DNA of 64,000 bases from Leucobacter luti (GTDB lineage: Bacteria; Actinomycetota; Actinomycetes; Actinomycetales; Microbacteriaceae): NCBI RefSeq assembly GCF_004217175.1, contig NZ_SHKI01000006.1:124001-188000 (forward strand). Direction: 5' to 3'. This document shows positions 37,809 to 44,860 of the stretch, piece after piece. The notes beneath the pieces are model-generated. The model did not search any database. It worked only from the letters and a program-made list of their open reading frames with translations, and had not been told where the DNA came from. The translations under genes were made by a program, and so were the position numbers. Position 1 is the first letter of the stretch; each line of letters opens with the position of its first letter.

Positions 37809-38846
37809 ATGCAGGTCTCCCCACTCCCCACCCTTCCCAGCAGGCTCGCCACGCGCGGCGTCGAGGTGCTCCCCGGCACGCTCCTGTGCGCGGCGATCGC
37901 CGCGGTCTCAACGGTGATCGGGTCCTTCCTCCCGATGCTCGGCTCGGCGATCCCCGCCGTGGTGATCGGGGTCCTGGTCGCACTGGTCCGCACCCCGGGC
38001 CCGCGGCTGCGGCCGGGGATCGGGTACTCCGGGAAGTTCGTGCTGCAGTGCGCGGTCGTGCTGCTCGGCGCGCAGCTCTCGCTCGCGAGCATCGTGGAGG
38101 TGGGGGCCGAGTCGCTCCCCGTGATGCTCTCCTCGCTCACCGTGTGTTTGCTCGGCGCCTGGCTGCTCGGCCGCGCGCTCAAGATCGACCGCGACCTCAC
38201 CGTGCTCGTCGGCGTCGGCACCGGGATCTGTGGCGCCTCGGCGATCGCGGCGGTCTCGCCGGTGATCAAGGCGAAGAGCGCCGACATCGCGTACGCGATC
38301 TCCACCGTGTTTCTCTTCAATATCCTGGCCGTGCTGATCTTCCCCGTGGTGGGCCACGCGCTCGGGATGACCCCGCACGCCTTCGGGCTGTTCGCCGGGA
38401 CCGCCGTGAACGACACGAGTTCTGTGGTGGCCGCCGCGAGCGTGTTCAGCGCCTCGGCGCTCGGGTTCGCGGTGGTGGTGAAGCTGGTGCGCACGCTGAT
38501 GATCATCCCGATCAGCATCGGACTCGCGGTGATGGAGGGGCGGCGCTCCGGCGAGGGCGAACGATTCACGCCCCGGCGCGTGCTGCGCCTCGTGCCCTGG
38601 TTCCTTGTCGGATTTCTCGTCGTCGCGACGCTCACGTCGCTCGGCGCCGTGCCGGCCGCCGCTGCCGACCTGCTCACCCAAGTCAGCGTGTTCCTCGTGG
38701 CGACGGCGCTCGCCGGGATCGGCATGTCGACCGACCTGCGCGCCATCCGCACTGCGGGGCTGCGGCCGCTGCTGCTGGGCGGGATCCTGTCCGTGCTCGT
38801 GGCGAGCACCACGCTCGGCGTGATGGCGCTCACCGGCGCGTTCTAG
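37809..38846 (+). CDS. YeiH family putative sulfate exporter
   Basis: This 345-residue protein of the YeiH (UPF0324) family has about ten membrane helices. The conserved block VGVGTGICGASAIAAVSPVIKAK lies near residues 135-157, in its typical place, and FAGTAVNDTSSVVAA near 197-211. The family is annotated as a putative sulfate or organosulfonate exporter on indirect evidence. The divergent LysR gene is the likely regulator. A weak GAAAG precedes the ATG. Confidence 0.85.
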   Translation: MQVSPLPTLPSRLATRGVEVLPGTLLCAAIAAVSTVIGSFLPMLGSAIPAVVIGVLVALVRTPGPRLRPGIGYSGKFVLQCAVVLLGAQLSLASIVEVGAESLPVMLSSLTVCLLGAWLLGRALKIDRDLTVLVGVGTGICGASAIAAVSPVIKAKSADIAYAISTVFLFNILAVLIFPVVGHALGMTPHAFGLFAGTAVNDTSSVVAAASVFSASALGFAVVVKLVRTLMIIPISIGLAVMEGRRSGEGERFTPRRVLRLVPWFLVGFLVVATLTSLGAVPAAAADLLTQVSVFLVATALAGIGMSTDLRAIRTAGLRPLLLGGILSVLVASTTLGVMALTGAF

Positions 38847-38907
38847 GGGGCTTGGCGCCCTGCCTGGTCCTGCCTCGCTCGCCCTGCCGCGTCGCGAGGT
38901 GCTCGCT

Positions 38908-38965
38908 TGCTCAGCTGCGCCCCTGCTCAGCTGCACCCCTGCTCGTCGGCCTTGCTCGTCGGCCC
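38908..38965. repeat. Short tandem duplications (16 bp x2, 13 bp x2)
   Basis: TGCTCAGCTGCGCCCC (38908-38923) is followed by a copy with one change (38924-38939). Then TGCTCGTCGGCCT (38940-38952) and TGCTCGTCGGCCC (38953-38965) follow. All begin with TGCTC. This opens the 520-nt non-coding stretch between yeiH and the sirtuin gene; 38847-38907 shows nothing else. Confidence 0.85.
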
Positions 38966-38979
38966 TGCCGCCCGCCCAT

Positions 38980-39040
38980 GTCGAGTGGACCCAAATCCCC
39001 CCTGCGGTGCCTCGTGTGGGAAGTTTGCCTACACTCGGCG
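38980..39040. repeat. Hairpin repeat, copy 1
   Basis: This is the first of three related palindromic units of about 57-61 nt. The outer stem CGAGTG/CACTCG (38982-38987, 39032-39037) encloses an inner CAAA/TTTG pair and a C-run/G-run pair. Its outermost pair would be T-G in RNA. It is followed at once by a 9-bp tandem array. Confidence 0.9.
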
Positions 39041-39041
39041 G

Positions 39042-39104
39042 GTGAGGCTCGTGAGGCTCGTGAGGCTCGTGAGGCTCGTGGGGTTCATGGGGTTCGTGGG
39101 TCCA
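39042..39104. repeat. 9-bp tandem array (GTGAGGCTC)
   Basis: Four perfect GTGAGGCTC units are followed by three degenerate ones (GTGGGGTTC, ATGGGGTTC, GTGGGTCCA), keeping the 9-nt period over 63 nt. Confidence 0.9.
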
Positions 39105-39111
39105 ACCAAGC

Positions 39112-39168
39112 CGAGTGGAGCCAAATCGCCCCTTGCGGTGCCTCGTGAGGGGTGTTTGCCTACACTCG
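39112..39168. repeat. Hairpin repeat, copy 2
   Basis: The stems are CGAGTG/CACTCG, CAAA/TTTG and CCCC/GGGG. The extra outer pair is C-G here (CCGAGTG/CACTCGG), where copy 3 has T-A. Confidence 0.9.
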
Positions 39169-39170
39169 GC

Positions 39171-39224
39171 GTGTGGTGCGTGTGGTGCGTGTGGTGCGTG
39201 TGGTGCGTGTGGTGCGTGTGGTGC
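39171..39224. repeat. 9-bp tandem array (GTGTGGTGC x6)
   Basis: Six perfect GTGTGGTGC copies follow hairpin copy 2 directly. The unit is different from the array after copy 1 but has the same 9-nt period. Confidence 0.95.
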
Positions 39225-39251
39225 GGGTGGGGCTCGCGGGTCCAGCCCGTG

Positions 39252-39310
39252 TCGAGTGGAGTCAAAATCCCCCTTGTGGTGGCTCGAAGGGGGCTTTTGG
39301 CTACACTCGA
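39252..39310. repeat. Hairpin repeat, copy 3
   Basis: The stems are TCGAGTG/CACTCGA, CAAAA/TTTTG and CCCCCTT/AAGGGGG. T-runs flank the inner stem on both strands, so this copy could work as a bidirectional terminator between the convergent yeiH and sirtuin genes. Confidence 0.9.
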
Positions 39311-39350
39311 CGGGCGACGGGCGACGGGCGACGGGCCACGGGCCACGGGC
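39309..39350. repeat. 7-bp tandem array (GACGGGC)
   Basis: Four GACGGGC and two CACGGGC units follow hairpin copy 3 directly and end 17 nt before the 3' end of the sirtuin gene. Confidence 0.9.
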
Positions 39351-39366
39351 AGCGCGCGCCCGCACC

Positions 39367-40182
39367 CTACGGCACCAGCAGCCCGGCGAGCTCCGAGAGC
39401 GTCTCGGTGGTGCCGCCCTCGATCCGCACGCTCGCGCGCGAGTCGGCGCCGGTCGGCCCGCGGTTGATCACGCCGACCGGGATCCCGCGCCGTTCGGCCC
39501 GGTGCAGCAGCCGCACGCCGGTGTTGACCGCGAGCGAGGTGCCGGCAACGATGAACGCGCCGGCCTCGGCGACGAGGTGCTCGGCTGCGGCGAATACCCC
39601 GGTGGGCACGACTTCCCCGAAGTACACGACGTCGGGGCGGAGCATGCCGCCGCACACGGGGCACTGCGGCACGCGCACCCCGGCTACCTCGGCGACCTCC
39701 GCGTCGCCGTCCGGGTTGATCGGGGCCCCGGCGTGCGCCTCCGCGTAGCCGGGGTTGCCCACGTCGAACCAGTGGAGCACCTCGGTGCGGCTCCAGCGCG
39801 AGCCGCAGTCGATGCAGCGGATGATCGATCCGTTGCCGTGCAGCTCGACGACGGTGCGCGAGCCCGCCCGGCGGTGCAGCCCGTCGACGTTCTGGGTGAT
39901 CACGCCCTCGATGCGCCCGGCCGCCTCGAGCTCGGCGAGCGCCACGTGCCCGGCGTTCGGCGCAATCGTGTGCAGTGGGCCGTCGCCGAGGCGCGCGCCC
40001 GCCCAAAACCGCTGGCGGTAGGCGAGATCGCTGGTGAACTGGGAGATGTTCATCGGAGTGCGCGGCGGTGTGCCCGCCCCCCGATAGTCCGGGATCCCGG
40101 AGTCCGTACTGATTCCCGCCCCCGTGAGCACGGCGACGGGTCCGTTCGCGAACAGCTCCGCGAGGTCTCCCACCTGATTCAT
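39367..40182 (-). CDS. Sir2-family NAD-dependent protein deacylase
   Basis: This 271-residue sirtuin removes acyl groups from lysines using NAD+. The motifs are [15 protein letters not shown] (about residues 21-35), TQNVDGLH (about 97-104) and four zinc-binding cysteines (CIDC near 122-125 and CPVC near 167-170). [10 protein letters not shown] and the final INRGPT block are also visible. RBS GGAGGG precedes the ATG, with a TAGGCT -10 box about 22 nt upstream, so this gene does have a short 5' UTR. It diverges from nothing; its 3' end faces the hairpin array. Confidence 0.94.
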   Translation of the reverse strand: MNQVGDLAELFANGPVAVLTGAGISTDSGIPDYRGAGTPPRTPMNISQFTSDLAYRQRFWAGARLGDGPLHTIAPNAGHVALAELEAAGRIEGVITQNVDGLHRRAGSRTVVELHGNGSIIRCIDCGSRWSRTEVLHWFDVGNPGYAEAHAGAPINPDGDAEVAEVAGVRVPQCPVCGGMLRPDVVYFGEVVPTGVFAAAEHLVAEAGAFIVAGTSLAVNTGVRLLHRAERRGIPVGVINRGPTGADSRASVRIEGGTTETLSELAGLLVP

Positions 40183-40242
40183 GTGCCCTCCATCGTTGTC
40201 TGCAGCCTACGCGCCCTCATGGAGAACGTCCGGGTCCGCCCG

Positions 40243-41955
40243 CTATTCCTCATCCGCCCGAAGCGAGTCGCCCGCGAGTTGCACGCGCAACTGTACCCAG
40301 GCGGTGAGCCGCTCATCCGGGGTGGTGAGGCGCACACCGTACTGCTCCTCGGCCTGCCGGATCCGGTGCCGCACCGTGTTCTCGTGCACCTGAAGTGCGC
40401 GCGCCGTGCGGGCGACGTTGCCGAAGTGGCCGCACCACGCCAGGAGCGTCTCCGCGTAGCTTGGCTCCTCCGCGCACAACCGGTCCACTTCCGGCGCGCG
40501 CAGCGCTGGCTCCGCCGCGAACGCCCCCGCGAAGCGTTCGAGCGCGAGCCTCGGACGGAGCGCGGGCAGGCCGAGGATCCGGTCGGGCAGGGCGGCCCCG
40601 GCGCGTGCTGCAGCGTCGAGGAGCCGCTCGGCGAGCTGCCGCAGCTCGGCGACATCGCCGGATCGGTGCGCGGTGCCGGGGATCGCGGCCCGCGACCCCG
40701 GGCCGATGAGCCGGTCCACGAGCGGGATCAGTGGGGCGACGAGCTCGGCGGGATCCTGGGCGGCGCCGCGGGCGAGCAGCGCGTAGACGCGCCGGTCCCG
40801 GATCACGGTGACGGCTTCCGGGTGTCGCAGCGCGAGGTGGCGGTGCACCGTGGAGCGCAGCTGGGCGATCGGGACCGGCCCCGGGTCGCCCGCGGCCTCG
40901 AACGCGAGCACGATCGCGCCGCGCTCTTCAGTGATGCCCAGCTCTGCGAGTTCAGAACCGGCGACGTCGGTGCCGTCGAGCAGCGTGCGGAATCGCGCCT
41001 CGCGGGGGATCTGGCTCGCTTTGCGGGCCCGCACGTCGTCGAGCATGTGCGCGGCGGCGACGGCCGCGGCCGCTCGCACCCTGGCGTCCTGCTCGGGCGA
41101 TAGCTCCGGAGCTGGGTCGGCGGTGATCACCCAGATGGTGCCGAGGGGGAGGGTGCCGGCCCGCACGCCCATCGCGATGCGCGGCGCCTCGTCGTCCTGG
41201 CCCGGGTAGACGAGGGGGTGGTCTGCGCGCAGCACGGTGCGGTACTGATCATCGTTGAACGGGGAATCGGGTACGCGGCGGGTCAAGATGCCCTGGGTGC
41301 GCACGCTGTCGATGAGCTGGCCGGGAATGGACGAGTATGCGAGGATCCGGCGCCCCAGATCCTCGATCGCGACAGAGCCGCCGAAGTGTCCGGCGAGTTC
41401 GTTTGCGAGCGCGAAGAGCGGCTCTGCGCCACGGTCACGGTGCGTGTCCTCGGGGTGGTGCTCCGCTCCGAGGAGCGGGGCCACGAGCGCATCGAACAGG
41501 CGCCAGCTCACGCGCTCGGAGACGCGAATGATTGCTACCCCGCTCGCTTCGGCGACGGCGCCGAGTGCCGCGGTGTCGCCGTCACGGCACTTCAGTGCGA
41601 GCGCGCCGACGCGTGCGCGGGCGGCGCGCTCGGCAAGCTTCGCGAACCCGTCGGGGGACGTGCCGCCCGCCGATGGCGTCAGGAGGAGCAGATCCGGATC
41701 CGGGGGAAACTCGTCGAGCGCGTCGTGGAACTCGGCGCCGGCGATCACGCGCTCCGCGTCGTAGGGGCCGAGCGGGGAGGCGACGTCGGCCCCGAGGCTC
41801 CTCATGAGCCCCGCGAGGGTGAGGGTCCCGCCAGGAGACCCGGGGGTCCCAGGGATCCCAGGAACCCCAGGAACCCCAGGAACCCCAGGCGCCCCGGGAG
41901 GCAGTGGCGTCCCGGGAGCCCCCTGGGCCTGGATTGGAGAAATCTTGCCTTCCAT
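40243..41955 (-). CDS. PucR family regulator with collagen-like N-terminus
   Basis: This 570-residue regulator begins with 11 ordinary residues, then a Gly-X-Y stretch (residues 12-43: GAP GTP LPP GAP GVP GVP GVP GIP GTP GSP), then the PucR-type N-terminal sensory region (about 44-170). A GGDEF-like middle region (about 290-430) and a C-terminal HTH (about 505-560; CGHFGNVARTARALQVHENT) follow. The ATG at 41955 is supported by TAGATT exactly 6 nt upstream, so the collagen-like part is very probably translated. It diverges from lysA, 85 nt away, and could regulate it. PucR proteins usually control purine or amino-acid use. Confidence 0.88.
   Translation of the reverse strand: MEGKISPIQAQGAPGTPLPPGAPGVPGVPGVPGIPGTPGSPGGTLTLAGLMRSLGADVASPLGPYDAERVIAGAEFHDALDEFPPDPDLLLLTPSAGGTSPDGFAKLAERAARARVGALALKCRDGDTAALGAVAEASGVAIIRVSERVSWRLFDALVAPLLGAEHHPEDTHRDRGAEPLFALANELAGHFGGSVAIEDLGRRILAYSSIPGQLIDSVRTQGILTRRVPDSPFNDDQYRTVLRADHPLVYPGQDDEAPRIAMGVRAGTLPLGTIWVITADPAPELSPEQDARVRAAAAVAAAHMLDDVRARKASQIPREARFRTLLDGTDVAGSELAELGITEERGAIVLAFEAAGDPGPVPIAQLRSTVHRHLALRHPEAVTVIRDRRVYALLARGAAQDPAELVAPLIPLVDRLIGPGSRAAIPGTAHRSGDVAELRQLAERLLDAAARAGAALPDRILGLPALRPRLALERFAGAFAAEPALRAPEVDRLCAEEPSYAETLLAWCGHFGNVARTARALQVHENTVRHRIRQAEEQYGVRLTTPDERLTAWVQLRVQLAGDSLRADEE
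41827..41922 (-). repeat. 9-nt repeats encoding Gly-X-Pro in PucR
   Basis: The DNA has a 9-nt period (units like GGGGTTCCT on the coding strand) over its central part. It encodes nine Gly-X-Pro triplets with one break (LPP). The opposite strand also reads as Pro-Gly-X in frame, a consequence of the repeat composition. Confidence 0.85.
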
Positions 41956-41961
41956 CCCCCA

Positions 41962-41967
41962 AATCTA
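41962..41967 (-). promoter_or_regulatory. -10 box of the PucR gene (leaderless geometry)
   Basis: On the minus strand TAGATT is followed by TGGGGG (6 nt) and the ATG at 41955. It is the main evidence that the Gly-X-Y stretch belongs to the protein. Confidence 0.55.
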
Positions 41968-42040
41968 TCCGAAAGCAACAATGTCAGGCCTGATCGTCTC
42001 CCATAGTGTTGAGACAGCCGTGATTCGACAGGAGACCGTC

Positions 42041-43366
42041 ATGCAAGAAACCACCACCGCCCTCCAGCCCGCGCCCGAGGGGACCCGGCTGGGTGAACTG
42101 TGGGACGTGCTCCCCGAGGAATCCGGAGTGAACGCGGACGGTGTCCTGACGATCGGCGGCGTCCCCGTCACGGAGCTCGCCGCGCAGTACGGCACCCCGC
42201 TGCACATCTTTGACGAGACGGGGCTGCGCCGCCAGATCCGCCGCTTCGTCGACGGCCTCGCCGAGCGCTGGCCCAACTCGGAGGTGCTGTTCGCCTCGAA
42301 GTCGCTGCCCGTCGTGGGGATGTACCGCCTCGCGCACGAGGAGGGGCTGTCGGTCGATATTGCGGGCGGCGGGGAGCTGCAGCTCGCGCTCGCCGCGGGT
42401 GTGGACCCCGCGAAGCTGCACTTCCACGGCAACGCGAAGTCGGACGCCGAACTGGAGATGGCGCTCGCCGCCGGCATCGGCGCCATCATCGTCGACAACG
42501 AGGACGAGCTCGATCGCCTGGAGCGGCTACTCACGAAGCCGCAGGCGCTGCTGCTGCGGGTGATCCCCGGGGTGGAGGCCGAGACGCACGCGTCACAGGC
42601 GACGGGGGGTGCGAAGTCGAAGTTCGGGCTGCCGATGGACCAGGCGCTGCGCGCGATCGAGCGAATGAACGCGCACCCGCTCATGGAGTTTGAGGGCGTG
42701 CACCTGCACATCGGTTCGCAGATCCTGAACACGCGCCAGTTCGCGCAGGCAGTTGAGAACATCTCCACCGCGGGCACGTTCGCCACCTACGACGTGGGTG
42801 GCGGGCTCGGCGTGAAGTACACGTACGCCGACGACGCGCCGTCGGTCGACGAGTACCTCGACGCGATCGTCGCGGCCGCGCGTGAGCACCTCCCCGAGGG
42901 GGCCAGGATCATGATCGAGCCCGGGCGCTCAATCGTCGCCCGCGCCGGCGTGACGCTCTACGACGTGCTGTCGGTGAAGCGCACTGGACACACCTTCGTT
43001 GCGGTCAACGGCGGCATGGCCGACATGCTCGACGTCGCGCTCACCGATCAGCGGTTCGAGGCGGTGCTCGCCAACCGGGTCACCGAGCCCTGGACCGAGA
43101 GTGTGCAGCTCGTGGGGCGTCAGTGCGAGTCGGGCGACCTGCTCGTCGACGGGGCGGAGCTGCCGGCCGCGCAGGTCGGTGATCTGGTGGTCATGGCGAC
43201 CACCGGCGCGTACTCGTACACGCTCGCGAACAACTACAACGGTGCGCTGCGGCCCGCGATCGTCTTCGTCGCGGACGGCGAGGCGCGGCTCGTCGCCCGC
43301 CGCGAAACGTACGAGGACCTGCTGCGCCTGCACGCGCCCGCGATCGCGGCTGCCCAGGCGGAGTGA
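42041..43366 (+). CDS. lysA: Diaminopimelate decarboxylase
   Basis: LysA decarboxylates meso-diaminopimelate to L-lysine with PLP. The protein has 441 residues. The PLP lysine is in VLFASKSLPV (about residue 87), followed by DIAGGGELQLAL and the HFHGNAKSD block. The His and Gly-rich phosphate-binding region is in VHLHIGSQ and YDVGGGLGVKY, and the C-terminal active-site Cys is in LVGRQCESGD. AGGAGA is 6 nt before the ATG. Upstream in-frame codons exist inside the PucR repeat region but are not likely used. The divergent PucR gene may regulate it. Confidence 0.93.
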   Translation: MQETTTALQPAPEGTRLGELWDVLPEESGVNADGVLTIGGVPVTELAAQYGTPLHIFDETGLRRQIRRFVDGLAERWPNSEVLFASKSLPVVGMYRLAHEEGLSVDIAGGGELQLALAAGVDPAKLHFHGNAKSDAELEMALAAGIGAIIVDNEDELDRLERLLTKPQALLLRVIPGVEAETHASQATGGAKSKFGLPMDQALRAIERMNAHPLMEFEGVHLHIGSQILNTRQFAQAVENISTAGTFATYDVGGGLGVKYTYADDAPSVDEYLDAIVAAAREHLPEGARIMIEPGRSIVARAGVTLYDVLSVKRTGHTFVAVNGGMADMLDVALTDQRFEAVLANRVTEPWTESVQLVGRQCESGDLLVDGAELPAAQVGDLVVMATTGAYSYTLANNYNGALRPAIVFVADGEARLVARRETYEDLLRLHAPAIAAAQAE

Positions 43367-43381
43367 GTCCCGGCCAGCCGG

Positions 43382-43387
43382 TAGAAT
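43382..43387 (+). promoter_or_regulatory. -10 box of pyrE (leaderless geometry)
   Basis: TAGAAT is followed by 7 nt and the ATG at 43395. Confidence 0.55.
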
Positions 43388-43394
43388 TGTTCGC

Positions 43395-43949
43395 ATGACC
43401 AGCGCACGCGAACAGCTCATCGACCTCATCACCAGCGAGGCCGTGTTCCACGGCGACTTCACGCTCACGAGCGGCAAGAAGGCGACGTACTACATCGACC
43501 TGCGCAAGCTGAGCCTCGATCATCGTGCTGCGCCGCTGATCGGCCAGGTGATGCTCGATCTCATCGCCGACGTCGACGGCGTGGTTGCGGTGGGTGGGCT
43601 CACGATGGGGGCGGATCCGATCGCCTCCGCGATCATGCATCAGGGCGTCGCGCGCGGCCAGGTCTACGACTCGTTCGTGGTGCGCAAGGCGCCGAAGGAT
43701 CACGGCCGCGGCCGCCAGGTCGAAGGCCCGGATCTCGAAGGCAAGCGTGTGATCGTGGTCGAGGACACCTCCACCACGGGCGGCTCGCCGCTCGCAGCGA
43801 TTGAGGCGCTTGAGAAGGTCGGCGCCGTGGTCGTGGCGGTCGCCGTGGTGGTCGATCGCCAGGCCCCCGCGAAGGCGCGCATTGAGGCCGCCGGCTACGA
43901 GTACCGCTACGCGATCGGGCTCGAGGACCTCGGGCTGCTGCCCCAGTAA
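43395..43949 (+). CDS. pyrE: Orotate phosphoribosyltransferase
   Basis: PyrE joins orotate and PRPP to orotidine monophosphate in pyrimidine synthesis. It has 184 residues. FTLTSGKKATYYIDLRKLSL (about 22-41), VGGLTMGADPIA and the PRPP motif VIVVEDTSTTGGS (about 118-130) are characteristic. The start 28 nt after lysA is fixed by the -10 box, so it has its own promoter even though it follows lysA closely. A strong terminator ends the unit. Confidence 0.95.
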   Translation: MTSAREQLIDLITSEAVFHGDFTLTSGKKATYYIDLRKLSLDHRAAPLIGQVMLDLIADVDGVVAVGGLTMGADPIASAIMHQGVARGQVYDSFVVRKAPKDHGRGRQVEGPDLEGKRVIVVEDTSTTGGSPLAAIEALEKVGAVVVAVAVVVDRQAPAKARIEAAGYEYRYAIGLEDLGLLPQ

Positions 43950-43960
43950 CCCGCACCAAG

Positions 43961-44008
43961 ACGCCGCGAGGCCCGGACGCATCTGCGTCCGGGCCTCGCG
44001 GCGTTTTT
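43961..44008 (+). terminator. Intrinsic terminator after pyrE
   Basis: A 21-bp perfect stem (43961-43981 with 43984-44004) is followed by TTTTT (44004-44008). This is the strongest terminator in the window. Confidence 0.95.
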
Positions 44009-44339
44009 GCGTGCGCGTGCAGCGCAGGGAAGCGTGGGGAGCGGCGCCAGTGTTGTGTTTCGGGGAGCGGTCTGAGTGATTGATTCGCCGTGTCGGCGAA
44101 GTTTCGCTGCGGCGTCACTGCGGTGAGTTGCGTGCGGGTGTAGCGCAATAAATAACTTTTGAGCTGGGATTATCTCGAGATCTGCGCCGAAATTTGGGGG
44201 CACAAAGAATTTACACACTGGGTCTTCCCAGAGTGAAGTCAACTTGCTAGCATCTTCGTTAGTCGGTCATTTGGTCAGACCAATGGTCTGGAGGGGTGGC
44301 GGCTGTACATACTCAATGCAGAGATTTATGAAGGAGATA
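44009..44339. other. Regulatory region before the RidA/Liv operon
   Basis: This 331-nt stretch has no convincing gene and looks less GC-rich than its surroundings. It holds a 10-bp palindrome ATCTCGAGAT (44172-44181), a candidate promoter (TTGCTA 44244-44249, TCATTT 44267-44272, 17-nt spacer), the GntR-type operator at 44271-44290, and the RBS AAGGAGATA before the RidA-like gene. Confidence 0.6.
44271..44290. promoter_or_regulatory. Overlapping GntR/FadR-type operators
   Basis: TTGGTCAGACCAA (44271-44283) is a perfect palindrome with the TTGGT-N3-ACCAA form typical of FadR-subfamily GntR regulators (PdhR, LldR). It overlaps a second perfect dyad CAGACCAATGGTCTG (44276-44290). The site lies over the presumed -10/+1 of the operon whose last part encodes a GntR/FadR regulator, so it is the probable binding site of that protein. 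Confidence 0.65.
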
Positions 44340-44840
44340 ATGGTGTCTGTTTCGTTTGAAGCCCGTGTTGCTGAGCTCGGTCTCGAGATTCCCGACTACA
44401 GCCAGGGTGGCTACCACGGAACCTATTACGGTTCGATGAAGGCGTTCCATAAGACGGGCAACCTGCTCTTCCTCTCGGGACACGTCGAGGACACACTCGG
44501 CAAGAACGGCCAGCCGATCCACCCGGGGCGCCTCGGCGCCGAGGTGACCATCGAAGAGGGCTATCAGGCGGCTCGCCGCACGGCGCTCAACTGCCTCGGC
44601 ACGATGCGCCTCGCACTCGGATCGCTCGACAACGTGAAGTGCCTCGTAAACTCGCTCAACTTCGTGGTCTCCGCGCCCGACTTTGTCGACGTCAACCTGG
44701 TGTCTTCCGGCGCGACCGATCTGTTCCGTGACGTCTTCGGTGAGGAGGCCGGCCTGGGAGGCCGCGCCACGATCGGCGTCACCTCCCTCGCGGCAAACCA
44801 CTGCTTCGAGAACTGGATGACCATCGAGACGATCGACTAG
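44340..44840 (+). CDS. RidA/YjgF family protein
   Basis: This 166-residue protein has the RidA fold signature (NLLFLSGHVEDTLGKNGQP about residues 38-56 and ALGSLDNVKCLVNSLNFVVS about 94-113). Classical RidA proteins of about 130 residues hydrolyse reactive enamines and imines from PLP enzymes. This longer relative lacks an obvious conserved Arg of that active site and belongs to the wider 'RutC-like' group. As first gene of a uptake operon it probably acts on an imine or a small amide of the catabolic pathway. AAGGAG stands 5 nt before the ATG. Confidence 0.85.
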   Translation: MVSVSFEARVAELGLEIPDYSQGGYHGTYYGSMKAFHKTGNLLFLSGHVEDTLGKNGQPIHPGRLGAEVTIEEGYQAARRTALNCLGTMRLALGSLDNVKCLVNSLNFVVSAPDFVDVNLVSSGATDLFRDVFGEEAGLGGRATIGVTSLAANHCFENWMTIETID

Positions 44841-44860
44841 ATCGTCCGCCAAGGGAAGTG

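Noticed and set aside
39042-39350. A CRISPR-like array between yeiH and the sirtuin gene
   Set aside because: Units are 7-9 nt, directly abutting, with no spacers, and no cas genes are in the window. These are simple tandem arrays.
38907-39748. Repeat-encoded ORFs (Arg-Leu-Val or Val-Arg-Val runs) across the hairpin block
   Set aside because: They arise from the 9-nt period keeping a frame open, have no RBS, and no recognisable domain.
41804-42040. A Pro-Gly-X rich N-terminal extension of LysA on the plus strand
   Set aside because: The lysA ATG at 42041 has AGGAGA at the right distance and gives the normal family length. The plus-strand collagen-like reading comes from the complement of the PucR repeat.
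42004-42040. A lysine riboswitch upstream of lysA
   Set aside because: The gap between the divergent PucR start and lysA is only 85 nt, too short for the lysine aptamer, and no L-box-like sequence is seen.
44009-44339. A small gene in the 331-nt gap before the RidA-like gene
   Set aside because: The open frames there are short, lack an RBS and have no hydrophobic or domain pattern; regulatory sequence explains the gap.
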